A DNA stretch of 64,000 nucleotides, taken from contig CANLSH010000004.1 in assembly GCA_947493705.1 (NCBI GenBank), positions 124,001 through 188,000 on the forward strand. Direction: 5' to 3'. The DNA comes from an uncultured Arachnia sp. (lineage in GTDB: Bacteria; Actinomycetota; Actinomycetes; Propionibacteriales; Propionibacteriaceae). Both the position numbers and the translations under genes were made by a program. The notes under the pieces are model-generated. The model was not told the DNA's origin. It made no database searches and saw only the letters and a list, made by a program, of their open reading frames with translations. Below are positions 1 through 10,036 of the stretch, piece after piece; position 1 is the first letter of the stretch; each line of letters begins with the position of its first letter.

Positions 1-2113
1 CGTTCATGACGGCAGCCAACCGCACGGGCAACTCGGCCTCGAAGACCTCCTCGAGCGTCACCGCGTTGCCTGATGCGTCGCCGAGCGGTATCCGCCAGTT
101 GGGATACTCGTCGATGGTGCCGGGCTGGTTCTGCGTACGTCGCTCGCCGACGGCGTCCGTCAGACTCGCCAGCAACACCCTGGACGGCGTCCGCAGCAGG
201 TAGCGGTGTAGGGCCAGCATGACCTCGGCCGGATCATCCAGGCACTCCCGTTCCAGCACGCCGTCGGTCACGAGCTTGTCAAGCCATGCGCTCTGCTCCT
301 CGCGTGCCGCATCCAATTCCTCCTGCAGCGGTTCGGTCAGCAGGCCCAAGGAGTCGCGGAGCCGCACGTGATCGCCTGCGAGATAGCCCAGAGTGGGTGG
401 CAGATCGTGCGTGGTGACTGAGGCGAGGCAGTACTCGCGCCAGCGGTGCGCGTCCAGGGGACGTCCCTCGTCATTCTCGAACCACAGCACTGAGGTGCCG
501 AGGATCCCGCGACGTGCGAGGTAGCGACGCACCCAGGGCTCGACGGTGCCGAGGTCCTCGCCCACCACCAGCGCCTGGGCGCGGTGTGCTTCCAACGCAA
601 GGATTCCGATGAGCGCCTCGTGGTTGTTGCGCACGTAGGTTCCGTGGCGCGGCCCGAGCCCCTGGGGCACCCACCACAGCCGGAACAATCCGATGATGTG
701 ATCGATCCGTACACCGCCCGAGCGACGCATGGCAGAGGCAACCATCTCCCGGAACGGAGCGTAGGCAACCTCTTCCAGCTTGTCCGGGCGCCACGGGGGC
801 TGACCCCAGTCCTGACCGGACTGGTTGTAGTCGTCCGGCGGGGCCCCGACGGTGACGCCGTCGGCGAAAATGCCCGGCACGGCCCAGGTTTCCGCGCTGC
901 TGCGGCTGACCCCCACGGCCAGATCGGTGATGACCCCCAGGGACATGCCAGCCTCTTCCGCGACGGTCTGAGCGGCTGAGACCTGCTGGCCGGCAATCCA
1001 CTGCGACCAGGTGTGGAATTCAACGTCGTCGGCGTGCTCAGCCGCGAATCTGCGAACTTCCTCAGAATCCACGTCCTGGTACGGCTGCGGCCATTCCCGC
1101 CAGTCATTGCCGAACTCGACGGCCAGCGCACACCAGGTGGCGAAATCCTTCAGCGCGTCACCTTCGCGTTCAACGAAGTGATCGAAGAGAATCTGCCGGG
1201 CGGGACGCCGTCCAGCAGCGAAGATCATGCGCAGCGCCTCCTGCTTGACCTTCCAGGACCCATCGCGATCAATGGCTCGCGGCTCACCGTCGGGGGCGCG
1301 CAGCGATTTGCGCAGCGCCTTGACGCGGGATCTGTCCCGCCGGTCAAGATCGGCGAACTCGGGTACGGACTCCGGCCGGATGTAGAGAGGATTGAGAAAG
1401 CGTCGGCTAGCCGGAAGATATGGGGAGGGCTCCATGGGTGCTGTTGGCTGGGCGGCGTGCAGGGGGTTGATGAGCACGTGCCCGGCCCCCTGTTGGGCGC
1501 CGGAGAAGGCCACGAGATCAGCCAGATCGGCCAGATCGCCCACACCCCACGACTTCTTGGACACGACGCTGTACAACTGTGTGGCGTAGCCCCACGTGCG
1601 CTTCTCACCCATGGCGGTCGGGAAACCCACGTGACCCGGTGTGACAACGAGCGTCGCCTCAAACCGCCCTTCCTGCCCCTGGGCGAGAATCCGGTGGTAG
1701 CCAAGAGGCACCTCGGTGCCGAAGAAGAAGGTGGCTTCACCGCGAGGCGCGCCGTCGATCCACCGATCAGCCTCCCAGTTGTCGATCTGGCGGCCTGTGC
1801 GCACCCCTCCCGTCTCCAACTCGAGAGTGACGTCAACCGCCGAGCCGGCTGGCACGTGGACATCGATGCTGATGCCGCGGCCGAACTCGACGACGGTGCA
1901 CGGGCTGAGAACACGGCGCCACGTCGCATCGCTGAGTTCGGTGAGGGCAGCCGCCCGGGATTCCGCGGTGGAGGCGTCGACGCCGAGCGCCCCCAGGACA
2001 GCAGTCACCGATTCCTGGGAGATCTCCAGGTCTCGATGCTTCCAATCCTTGAACTCCAGTGCGATACCGAAATGCTCGGCGAGCTTGGTCAGGTCATCGG
2101 GGAGCTGAGGCAC
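1..2113 (-). CDS. malQ: 4-alpha-glucanotransferase (amylomaltase), 3' end cut by window
   Basis: This enzyme moves alpha-1,4-glucan segments between maltodextrins in glycogen and maltose metabolism. About 704 codons are visible, and the last ones (…LEEVFEAELPVRLAAVMN) look like the usual MalQ C-terminus, so only a few residues are missing. GH77 landmarks are the RIDHI segment near residue 470 (nucleophile Asp), GEDLG near 519 (acid/base Glu) and TTHDLPPT near 569. The long N-terminal beta-domain is typical of actinobacterial MalQ. The GTG start at 2113 is chosen because AGAAGGA lies at ribosome-binding distance and the stop of the RDD gene is only 18 bp upstream, which suggests co-transcription. 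Confidence 0.95.
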   Translation of the reverse strand, partial: MPQLPDDLTKLAEHFGIALEFKDWKHRDLEISQESVTAVLGALGVDASTAESRAAALTELSDATWRRVLSPCTVVEFGRGISIDVHVPAGSAVDVTLELETGGVRTGRQIDNWEADRWIDGAPRGEATFFFGTEVPLGYHRILAQGQEGRFEATLVVTPGHVGFPTAMGEKRTWGYATQLYSVVSKKSWGVGDLADLADLVAFSGAQQGAGHVLINPLHAAQPTAPMEPSPYLPASRRFLNPLYIRPESVPEFADLDRRDRSRVKALRKSLRAPDGEPRAIDRDGSWKVKQEALRMIFAAGRRPARQILFDHFVEREGDALKDFATWCALAVEFGNDWREWPQPYQDVDSEEVRRFAAEHADDVEFHTWSQWIAGQQVSAAQTVAEEAGMSLGVITDLAVGVSRSSAETWAVPGIFADGVTVGAPPDDYNQSGQDWGQPPWRPDKLEEVAYAPFREMVASAMRRSGGVRIDHIIGLFRLWWVPQGLGPRHGTYVRNNHEALIGILALEAHRAQALVVGEDLGTVEPWVRRYLARRGILGTSVLWFENDEGRPLDAHRWREYCLASVTTHDLPPTLGYLAGDHVRLRDSLGLLTEPLQEELDAAREEQSAWLDKLVTDGVLERECLDDPAEVMLALHRYLLRTPSRVLLASLTDAVGERRTQNQPGTIDEYPNWRIPLGDASGNAVTLEEVFEAELPVRLAAVMN

Positions 2114-2131
2114 AGCTTGTTGTCCTTCTGG

Positions 2132-2872
2132 TCACTTCTTGTACACGATTGTTCGGGCAAGTATGTCGTGCAGTGTCTGCTTCTTGGCAGTGAAAAGCAT
2201 GACGAGGGGATCGATGAAACCGATCAGGAAAGGAATCTGCTCAAAGATGCCGGCCGTCGCCGCCCGCAGAGCCGAAACACCCCAGCTGGGGTTGGTGCCC
2301 GGGGCTGCATCCACCTTGAGCACTCGCATGCCGAGGATGAGCTTTCCCAGGGTTGCCCCCTTCAGAGCAACCATCACCGTCCGATAGATGAACAGCAGGA
2401 CAGCTGCAAAAAGCGTCATGGAAGTCAGCGCCCCGCTTGGCTCCACCGGAAGTGCACCGCCGGTGCTACCCGCCTCAAGCACGTCTGCGACGTATTGCTG
2501 GAATTCCTCAATGGGTCCTGGAAGCAGAAAAAGGATCAGCACTCCAGTGGGCACGGCGAGGATGAGAGTGTCCAGAATGTATGCCAGGACGCGCCACCAG
2601 AAGCCAGCCAGCACCGGTTGGCGCGTCGTCGTCCGCCCACCGCCTACCTGATCCCAGGCTGCTGACCCGGAGGCGGTGCTCTGCGACGACTGGGCCTGAC
2701 CGTAGGGCGAATACGCGGTCTCCTGTCCCTCCTGTGGGACGTAGTCCGCCGGGCTGGCATTGGACGGCCTCGTGACCTGCGACCAATTCCCACCATCCCA
2801 GTACCGTTGCCCCCCGGATCCCGCGGGATCGGGGTACCACCCCGCCGGAGGGGACTCTGCAGAAGAACTCAT
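2132..2872 (-). CDS. RDD family membrane protein with N-terminal DUF2510 motif
   Basis: The protein has 246 residues. Residues about 8-30 carry the actinobacterial DUF2510 pattern (AGWYPDP…RYWDGG..W). A Gln/Ser-rich linker follows, then an RDD domain with three or four membrane segments from about residue 85, beginning LAGFWWRVLAYILDTLIL with the diagnostic Arg and Asp. RDD proteins are integral membrane proteins, mostly of unknown transport or stress role. The gene lies directly upstream of malQ in the same direction. The specific substrate cannot be read from the sequence. Confidence 0.88.
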   Translation of the reverse strand: MSSSAESPPAGWYPDPAGSGGQRYWDGGNWSQVTRPSNASPADYVPQEGQETAYSPYGQAQSSQSTASGSAAWDQVGGGRTTTRQPVLAGFWWRVLAYILDTLILAVPTGVLILFLLPGPIEEFQQYVADVLEAGSTGGALPVEPSGALTSMTLFAAVLLFIYRTVMVALKGATLGKLILGMRVLKVDAAPGTNPSWGVSALRAATAGIFEQIPFLIGFIDPLVMLFTAKKQTLHDILARTIVYKK

Positions 2873-2954
2873 GCCAATATCCTGCCACGTCCTCGGGCTC
2901 GTGATTTCCGGCCATGACCAGCAGGCCGACGCGGGACGCCAGGGACGAGATGCC

Positions 2955-4322
2955 TCACACCCTGACAGACGACGAATCGTTTGTCAGCGGGCCGATGCGT
3001 CGGCTCACGAACAGCGCGAGCGTGCAGATGCCGGTGAGGGCGAGGAACAGCCACACGAAACTGGTCTGTGCCGAGCTCTGACGCACGACTCCCACGTAAA
3101 TTGCCCCCGCCATACCGGTGAGCAGAGCATTGCCGAGAGCCTCCGCCATCTGGAGTGCGGAATTGTTGCGTCCCTGCTCATCCTGCCGGGAGAGCCCCAT
3201 GATGGCCACGGCGGTGCTCGGCATCATCACGCCCATCCCAAGACCGGCGACCACCCACCCGAGAACGCCTATCCACAGCGGCGATCCGGTCCACGCGATG
3301 AACCCCATCATCGTGAACAGTCCGAGGGCGCACAGCAGGGCGCCGAGCGAGATCAGTTGATCACGACGCAGCCGAACCCAGGGCCTGGCCTGCCCCCACG
3401 AGCCTGCCGACCATCCAATGCTGCCGATGGTCAGAGCCACTCCTGCCTCGATGACCGAGAGGCCGCGCAGATTCTGCAGCACGAGCAGGACAAAGGCCTC
3501 GGCCGCGAAGAAGCAGCCCGCCATCAGACCTCGTGTCAACACCACCGGCCCCAGCCCTGGGGAGAAGAGCTTGATGGCACGAGGCATGATCGTGGGAAAC
3601 CCAACTCCGAGGCTCACAGCTCCTGCCACTCCGGCCACGATGCTCCACGGCCCCAACGGTTCACCCGCCAGCTGCACCAGCGACGGCGCGATCACCACGA
3701 GCACTACCGCCCACATCCGCAGCGGCTCATCCTCCTCGCTGGGTGTGAAGATTGCTTGCACGTTCTTCATCGAGGGAAGGGCCAGCAGCGCGGCCACTGC
3801 CAGGAGTGGCAGCACCCCGGCGAAGACGAGCCGCCAGGAGCTCAAAGTCAGCCATCCCGCAAGCGGCGGTCCGACGAAGGCAGGCAGTAGCCACACAAAA
3901 CTGAGGGCCCCCAACACTTTTGCGCGCTCGGCCCCGTCGAAGGTGAGGGCGATGGTGACGAACAGTGCGAGGCTCAGGGAGCCGGCGCCCAGACCCTGCA
4001 CGAGCCGACCCGCCAACAACACCCACACCGTCGGAGCGAGGGCTCCCATCAGCAGTCCCCCGCCGAACAGGACGTAGCCAGCCACCATCGGGGGCAGGGG
4101 GCCGACGCGATCAGCGATTCTGCCGGCCAGCAGGGTGGACAGCAGCATGCCTGTGACGGTGGTGGTGAAGGCCCATGCGTAGAGCTGGGGTGCATCGAGA
4201 TCCCGCATGATGGTTGGCATCGCGGTGGCCACACCGATGACGGCAAAAGCGATGCCGAAGATGCTCAGCACAAGACCGATCAACAGCCGGGTGCGTCCCG
4301 GTAGGTGGCGCGTGTGCTCCAC
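2955..4322 (-). CDS. MFS transporter, probable drug/metabolite exporter
   Basis: This is a 455-residue polytopic membrane protein. It starts with a basic N-terminus and a first segment near residues 12-35, and has the motif-A-like loop LAGRIADRVGPLP after the second helix. The number of hydrophobic stretches fits 12-14 helices of the DHA/EmrB-type drug:proton antiporters. The start is GTG at 4322, placed by GGAGGGTCA just upstream. It is transcribed divergently from the DUF3039 gene with only 26 bp between the two starts, so the promoters overlap. The substrate is unknown. Confidence 0.88.
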   Translation of the reverse strand: MEHTRHLPGRTRLLIGLVLSIFGIAFAVIGVATAMPTIMRDLDAPQLYAWAFTTTVTGMLLSTLLAGRIADRVGPLPPMVAGYVLFGGGLLMGALAPTVWVLLAGRLVQGLGAGSLSLALFVTIALTFDGAERAKVLGALSFVWLLPAFVGPPLAGWLTLSSWRLVFAGVLPLLAVAALLALPSMKNVQAIFTPSEEDEPLRMWAVVLVVIAPSLVQLAGEPLGPWSIVAGVAGAVSLGVGFPTIMPRAIKLFSPGLGPVVLTRGLMAGCFFAAEAFVLLVLQNLRGLSVIEAGVALTIGSIGWSAGSWGQARPWVRLRRDQLISLGALLCALGLFTMMGFIAWTGSPLWIGVLGWVVAGLGMGVMMPSTAVAIMGLSRQDEQGRNNSALQMAEALGNALLTGMAGAIYVGVVRQSSAQTSFVWLFLALTGICTLALFVSRRIGPLTNDSSSVRV

Positions 4323-4336
4323 TGACCCTCCGAAGT

Positions 4337-4342
4337 TAGAAT
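4337..4342 (+). promoter_or_regulatory. -10 hexamer TAGAAT, leaderless DUF3039 gene
   Basis: TAGAAT ends exactly 6 nt before the ATG at 4349. No ribosome-binding site is present, so the transcript probably begins at or next to the start codon. Confidence 0.6.
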
Positions 4343-4348
4343 TGCTGC

Positions 4349-4597
4349 ATGAGTGAACTTGCCCCGGGATCCCAGACTGTCGTTGACGAGCGCACCTCTG
4401 AAGTGGAGGACGGAGACCACGAGCGATTCTCCCACTATGTCCCGAAGGACAAGCTGATGAAGGCCATGGTCACCGGCACCCCCGTCGTGGCGCTGTGCGG
4501 GAAGGTGTGGGTGCCGTCGCGCAACCCCGAGAAGTTCCCGGTCTGCCCTGACTGCAAGGAGATCTGGGAGTCCATGAACCCCGGCAAGAGCAAGTAG
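4349..4597 (+). CDS. DUF3039 family protein
   Basis: This small protein of 82 residues is confined to Actinobacteria. The central segment HYVPKDKLMKAMVTGTPV, followed by ALCGKVWVPSRNP and VCPDCKEIW, matches the DUF3039 pattern. Three cysteines (CGK and CPDC) suggest a metal-binding site. The function is unknown. The gene is divergent from the MFS gene and convergent with ahcY. Confidence 0.88.
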   Translation: MSELAPGSQTVVDERTSEVEDGDHERFSHYVPKDKLMKAMVTGTPVVALCGKVWVPSRNPEKFPVCPDCKEIWESMNPGKSK

Positions 4598-4695
4598 ACC
4601 GTCAGACTAGCCGGTCAGCGGCGGCCAAGAGAACCGCCTGCGGCGAGGGGAGAAAGCGCCCCAATCGTAGTCTTTCGCCACCCTTAATTATTGGT

Positions 4696-4753
4696 GCCAC
4701 CAGTAGTGAAGTGTGCCACTGATGTATCGGTGGCGGACTTCACCGACGGTGGC
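4696..4753. repeat. 58-nt structured intergenic element, copy A
   Basis: Three nested stems form one long hairpin. The outer stem is GCCACC (4696-4701) with GGTGGC (4748-4753). The middle stem is GTGAAGT (4706-4712) with ACTTCAC (4737-4743). The inner stem is GCCACTG (4715-4721) with CGGTGGC (4728-4734) around the loop ATGTAT. A second copy lies at 50924-50981 with compensatory changes. The element sits between the convergent DUF3039 and ahcY genes, where it could also act as a bidirectional terminator, though no T-tract follows. The rest of the 4598-4840 gap shows nothing else I can name. Confidence 0.75.
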
Positions 4754-4840
4754 GTCCCGACGAAATGGTGGTGATCCCATGTATTGGTTGCGCTCTTCAG
4801 CCAAGCGGAGAGCCTTGACCGCCGACGAACCCCCGGTGGA

Positions 4841-6265
<1,425 letters not shown>

Positions 6266-6271
6266 AACCCC

Positions 6272-6277
6272 AGCCTA
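6272..6277 (-). promoter_or_regulatory. -10 hexamer TAGGCT, leaderless ahcY
   Basis: On the minus strand TAGGCT is followed by 6 nt and the GTG start of ahcY. No SAH riboswitch fold was recognised in the 190 bp up to aroQ. Confidence 0.6.
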
Positions 6278-6454
6278 CCTGTCGGATTGGAGGAGACGGC
6301 CGGGCCCCGACGCAATGCCCGTCATGTGCCCGCGACGCCCGCCGTCAATGCTGCACGCCCGTCCCGATCGTCAACGCCGGAGAAATACCGCGGGCGCGAA
6401 GATCCAGGACGGGCGCACGGGCGTCGACGTCGTGAGCTGCGCGCTGCCACGAGA

Positions 6455-6910
6455 TCAGTCGTCGGCAGGATCTCCGTCCAGCTCCGCTGTGGCCGCGATG
6501 TGGGTCAGAGCCAGGTCGTAGCCTCCAAGCCCGAGGCCTGTGATGACACCGGTGGCATACGGCGAGACGACGAGGTTCTTGCGGAAGTCCTCGCGGGAGT
6601 GAACATTGCTGATGTGCACCTCCACCACCAGATCCAGCTGAGCGACGGCGTCGGCAATGGCAATCGAGGTGTGTGACCACCCGGCCGGGTTCAGGACGAC
6701 GGGGGTCGCGGAGTCGGCAGCCTCCCCGAGCCAGTCCAGCATCTCACCCTCGTGGTTGGTCTGGCGCACCTCCACGGCCAGGCCCAGTGCAGTTCCGGTG
6801 TCAGCCAGGTGACTGGACAGATCCTCGTGGGTGGTGGCTCCGTAGATCTCAGGTTGACGGACGCCGAGGCGTCCGAGGTTGGGGCCGTTGAGCACAAGAA
6901 CGCGAATCAT
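6455..6910 (-). CDS. aroQ: type II 3-dehydroquinate dehydratase
   Basis: This is the third step of the shikimate pathway, converting 3-dehydroquinate to 3-dehydroshikimate. The 151-residue protein has the expected length. It shows LNGPNLGRLG at the N-terminus, the catalytic Tyr in EIYG, the substrate loop NPAGWSHTS, the catalytic His in EVHISNVHSRE and the C-terminal YATGVITGLG. The start is ATG at 6910, preceded by AGGAG at good spacing. The open frame continues upstream, but the additional residues are not shikimate-like. It is the only aro gene in view. Confidence 0.95.
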   Translation of the reverse strand: MIRVLVLNGPNLGRLGVRQPEIYGATTHEDLSSHLADTGTALGLAVEVRQTNHEGEMLDWLGEAADSATPVVLNPAGWSHTSIAIADAVAQLDLVVEVHISNVHSREDFRKNLVVSPYATGVITGLGLGGYDLALTHIAATAELDGDPADD

Positions 6911-7008
6911 GGGATCTCCTGCGTTGAGTGGTCCTGAGAATGGGACCGGGAACTGGGAAGAGCGTGGCAACCTGTGCTCACACCACAGAAGTGTGCCAGC
7001 GGCGGGGT

Positions 7009-8025
7009 CTACCCGGCCAGACCTATGCTCAGATATGCGGCTGCGTAGCGTCCCTGTTGAAGCAGGGTCACGTAACGCTCCACGTCGCTGCTCTCCAGGG
7101 AAGGATCCCCAGAGCTGATTCGGCACACTCGCACCCCGACTGCCTCCGCCAGCGACGTGAGGTGGCGCGGCACTGCCTCCAGTCTCTCGGGCACCTTGTC
7201 GTCGTCCAGCAGCAGGAGTACCGGGAGCATTTCCCCGCCGGATTCGAATGGATCACTGAAAGGGTCCCGAGGCGTCACCGCCCTGAGGATTGTCTCCAGC
7301 TCATCTGCATCCGCGGCTAGCGCAGGCCTACCGCTGGCCCTGCGGAGCGCCTCCGAAATACGGCGGGATGCCCGACCAGCCAGCGTCGTCCCGCCCCAGA
7401 CGAGAGGTAGGGCATCCGCGAGCCCCAACGCGAGGTCCTTGGCCGGGTTGGAGCCCACCTCCCTCAACGGTGAACAGGACTCCGCCACGAGGTCTGCGGC
7501 ATCGGCCACGTGCCCAGGGTTCACGGGCGGACCCAATTCCAGCAGTCCCAGCTGTTCCAACACCGCGACGGCCGAAGCCATCGCATCACCTTCCGCCATG
7601 GGAATCAGGGTGGTGGTGTGGGAGGAGCCAGCAGCGGCGAGCTGCGATGTCTCCGGGGCAGCCACGATGAGGGTGGCGCCACGTCGGGCTGCCTCGTGGG
7701 TACAGGCAATCTCCCACGCCTGCGCCTGATGGCCTCCCAGCACAACCACCAGATCCAGAGGCCCCACCCAAGCCGGCAGTGCCGGACCGGGCCAGGCGAG
7801 AAAGGGAACGGGGCAGGAGGGTTCCAGAACGGCCCGCACGAGGCGGGCCTCGGCGCCCATCACCAGCACACCGCGTGGCCTGTCGGCACGCTCCAGGCTT
7901 CCCAGGGGGTTGCTCAGACAGGCCTTGCGGATACGTGCTCCGGCCTCGGCCAGGCGACGCAACTGCTCGTCGTCCACAAGTCCCGGTGCCTCAAGACGGG
8001 CATCATCAAATTCAGTGGTGCGCAC
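7009..8025 (-). CDS. SIS-domain phosphosugar isomerase-like protein (TobH/Rv3256c type)
   Basis: The 338-residue protein resembles the actinobacterial relatives of bifunctional phosphoglucose/phosphomannose isomerase. It shows LVVVLGGHQAQAWEIACTHE near residue 100, a typical SIS substrate loop, and a second half with alpha/beta character. It lies 11 bp after the Trm112-like gene and two genes after manB, so a role in mannose phosphate supply is plausible. The GTG start at 8025 is chosen because it falls just after the upstream stop. Catalytic activity is not proven by motif, so the family assignment is firmer than the reaction. Confidence 0.78.
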   Translation of the reverse strand: MRTTEFDDARLEAPGLVDDEQLRRLAEAGARIRKACLSNPLGSLERADRPRGVLVMGAEARLVRAVLEPSCPVPFLAWPGPALPAWVGPLDLVVVLGGHQAQAWEIACTHEAARRGATLIVAAPETSQLAAAGSSHTTTLIPMAEGDAMASAVAVLEQLGLLELGPPVNPGHVADAADLVAESCSPLREVGSNPAKDLALGLADALPLVWGGTTLAGRASRRISEALRRASGRPALAADADELETILRAVTPRDPFSDPFESGGEMLPVLLLLDDDKVPERLEAVPRHLTSLAEAVGVRVCRISSGDPSLESSDVERYVTLLQQGRYAAAYLSIGLAG

Positions 8026-8036
8026 GGTCCGTTCCC

Positions 8037-8228
8037 CTACAGGGTGCTGCGGGCCTGGTCGATGAGCAGGACCGGAATTTTGTCTCTGACCGGATAGGCG
8101 AGGCCGCATGCCTCACTCGTACACACCAGTTCGGCGGCGTCGTAGTCGACGGCGAACTTGGCGTGGCAGTTGGGGCAGGCTGCAATGGCCAAGAACTCCG
8201 GGGACAGGTCCATCTGCTCTTCGCTCAT
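8037..8228 (-). CDS. Trm112-like zinc-ribbon protein
   Basis: This 63-residue protein has the Trm112 pattern: LAIAACPNCHAKFAV, then LVCTSEACGLAYPVRDKIPVLL. Four cysteines fit a zinc site. Trm112 proteins activate methyltransferases in other organisms, but the bacterial partner is unknown. The ATG at 8228 overlaps the stop of manB by ATGA, indicating translational coupling in a manB-Trm112-SIS operon. Confidence 0.88.
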   Translation of the reverse strand: MSEEQMDLSPEFLAIAACPNCHAKFAVDYDAAELVCTSEACGLAYPVRDKIPVLLIDQARSTL

Positions 8229-9637
8229 GTTGCGTTCTCCTTCTCCATAGTGTTGGTATCTCTGGCGTCGGCGGGATCCTCCCCGCGGCTGTCCTTGATG
8301 ATGGCGAGCACCTCGTCGCGGAGCGCAACCATCTGTTCCGCATCGCGGGCCTCGACGTTGAGCCGCAGCAGTGGTTCGGTGTTGCTGGCCCGCAGGTTCA
8401 CCCACCAGCCCCGGGCACGGTTCTCCACGGTCAGTCCATCAATCCGGTCCTCGACGCCTCGATCACGCAGCGCCTCGGCGACGGCGTTCTGACATGCCGC
8501 GGCGTCGCTGACGGGCGAGTTGAGCTCCCCGGAGCGGTGCCACGTGTCGTATTCCAGGGCCAGCTGTGACAGCGACTGCCCTGAGGCCCGCAGCATCTCC
8601 ATCACATGGAGGGCGGCAAGCATGCCGGTGTCGGCGAACCAGAAATCCCGGAAGTAGTAGTGGGCGGAATGTTCACCGCCGAAGATGGCGTCGTGCTCAG
8701 CCATCAGGGCCTTGACGAACGTGTGTCCCACCCGGGATGTGATCAGCTCACCCTTGCCCACGACCGCCTCCGCCACGCCCCATGAGGTGATCTTGTTGAC
8801 CACGATGCTCGCGCCGGGCTCCTTGGCCAGCTCTGCGACCGCAATCATGGCAGTCACGACGGAGGGGTCCACCACTTCACCCCGCTCGTCGATGATGAAG
8901 CAGCGGTCCGCATCCCCGTCGAAAACAAGCCCGAGGTCCGCGTCGTGGCCCATCACCGCCGCGCGCGCATCCAGGAGATTCTCCGGATCGAGCGGGTTGG
9001 CCGGATGGTTGGGAAAGGAGCCGTCGAGCTCCAGATAGAGGCCGATGACCTCCAGCCCGCGCCCCCGCAGAGCCTCGTTGACGGTGTGCCCGGCCATGCC
9101 GTTGCCCGCGTCGATGACCACCTTCAACTCTCGCCCTTCACCCACCGGCACCAGCTCCGTCAGCTTGCCGGCATAGGCGTCGAGCGTGTCGAGTTCACGG
9201 ATGGAGCCTGTGACCTCACCGCCGATCTTGATCGTTTCGGCGGCATCACGGATACGGGCGGTGAAATCGGGCGCGACCGGACGAGCCCCAGCGAGGCAGA
9301 ACTTGATGCCGTTGTACTCGGCAGGATTGTGGCTGGCGGTGAACTGCACCCCGGGAAGGGACAGCCAGCCGGAGGCGAACCAGAGTTGGTCGGTGGAGGT
9401 GAGCCCGATGTCCACCACGCAGCCCCCGGCTCGACGGGCTCCGTCAGCAAAGGCAGCCGAGAGTTCTTCGCCGCCGAAACGCATGTCGCGCCCCATGACG
9501 AACTCCTGGCCCTCCAGGCCAAGCAGTACGACGAAAGCGGCGCCAAGCCGCCGAGCGCCGTCGGCGTCCCATTCGGGGCTTGCGCCCGAGAAGACCCCAC
9601 GGATGTCGTTGGCCTTGAAAATCCCGGGTGTCAGCAC
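8225..9637 (-). CDS. manB: phosphomannomutase/phosphoglucomutase
   Basis: The enzyme interconverts hexose-6-phosphate and hexose-1-phosphate to feed GDP-mannose synthesis. At 470 residues it has the family length. The phosphoserine loop FTASHNPAEYNG is near residue 102, the metal loop FDGDADRC near 240, the sugar-specificity loop GGEHSAHYYF near 320 and the phosphate-binding RASNTEPLLR near 425. The GTG start at 9637 (VLTPGIFKANDIRG) has no ribosome-binding site but sits 7 nt behind TAGGCT. ManC at 16.1-17.2 kb would use its product. Confidence 0.93.
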   Translation of the reverse strand: MLTPGIFKANDIRGVFSGASPEWDADGARRLGAAFVVLLGLEGQEFVMGRDMRFGGEELSAAFADGARRAGGCVVDIGLTSTDQLWFASGWLSLPGVQFTASHNPAEYNGIKFCLAGARPVAPDFTARIRDAAETIKIGGEVTGSIRELDTLDAYAGKLTELVPVGEGRELKVVIDAGNGMAGHTVNEALRGRGLEVIGLYLELDGSFPNHPANPLDPENLLDARAAVMGHDADLGLVFDGDADRCFIIDERGEVVDPSVVTAMIAVAELAKEPGASIVVNKITSWGVAEAVVGKGELITSRVGHTFVKALMAEHDAIFGGEHSAHYYFRDFWFADTGMLAALHVMEMLRASGQSLSQLALEYDTWHRSGELNSPVSDAAACQNAVAEALRDRGVEDRIDGLTVENRARGWWVNLRASNTEPLLRLNVEARDAEQMVALRDEVLAIIKDSRGEDPADARDTNTMEKENAT

Positions 9638-9644
9638 GAGGGGA

Positions 9645-9650
9645 AGCCTA
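9645..9650 (-). promoter_or_regulatory. -10 hexamer TAGGCT, leaderless manB
   Basis: The hexamer lies 7 nt upstream of the manB GTG and overlaps the stop codon end of the DUF3499 gene. manB can therefore be transcribed on its own as well as from upstream. Confidence 0.55.
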
Positions 9651-10010
9651 GTCCACGCTCCCCAGCAGGCGCAGATGGCCCGCGGTGCGCAGCACCTCTG
9701 GTTCCAGGGACAGTGGCGTCGTTTCAGGCTCGGGGTCGTCGTGACGCAGACCGATCTCACGTACCGCATCCGCCAGCGCCATCAGGTCATCCTGGGGCAT
9801 GCGCACCGGAGACGCCTCCTCCAGGGGGAGCCGGATGACCTCCCACCCGCGGGGGACGCTGGTCCGCTCGACATGGTTGACGCACAGGTCGAAGGCTCCC
9901 GGGACGTGCGACGCCGTGAGTGGCCCCAGCACCGCCGTCGAATCTGCATACACATAAGTCATCGTTGCCACGGCGGGCGACAGGCAGGCTGTCCTGGTAC
10001 ATCGGCGCAC
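9648..10010 (-). CDS. DUF3499 family protein
   Basis: This is a 120-residue actinobacterial protein corresponding in position and sequence to mycobacterial Rv3258c. It opens VRRCTRTAC, then AVATMTYVYADSTAVLGPL and DLCVNHVERTSVPRGWEV. The paired CxxxxC and CxxH elements suggest a small zinc-binding fold. The function is unknown. The GTG start at 10010 gives the conserved N-terminus and is 6 nt behind TACCCT. Confidence 0.88.
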   Translation of the reverse strand: MRRCTRTACLSPAVATMTYVYADSTAVLGPLTASHVPGAFDLCVNHVERTSVPRGWEVIRLPLEEASPVRMPQDDLMALADAVREIGLRHDDPEPETTPLSLEPEVLRTAGHLRLLGSVD

Positions 10011-10016
10011 CCCCTG

Positions 10017-10022
10017 AGGGTA
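10017..10022 (-). promoter_or_regulatory. -10 hexamer TACCCT, leaderless DUF3499 gene
   Basis: TACCCT on the minus strand is followed by 6 nt and the GTG at 10010. The divergent -10 element at 10037-10042 is only 14 bp away, so the two promoters must interfere or share regulation. Confidence 0.5.
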
Positions 10023-10036
10023 CCCGCATGCATCGC

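Noticed and set aside
1013..2665. A plus-strand open frame of 550 codons opposite malQ and the RDD gene
   Set aside because: Its composition (His/Gly/Arg-rich, no recognisable motif) is that of an antisense shadow. The minus strand encodes clear MalQ and RDD landmarks over the same bases.
2760..3890. A plus-strand open frame of 376 codons opposite the MFS gene
   Set aside because: It is low-complexity and rich in His, Gln and Pro, with no domain. The opposite frame has regular membrane helices.
6266..6454. Possible SAH riboswitch upstream of ahcY
   Set aside because: No conserved SAH-riboswitch core was recognised, and the -10 box 6 nt before the GTG implies a leaderless message with no room for a riboswitch.
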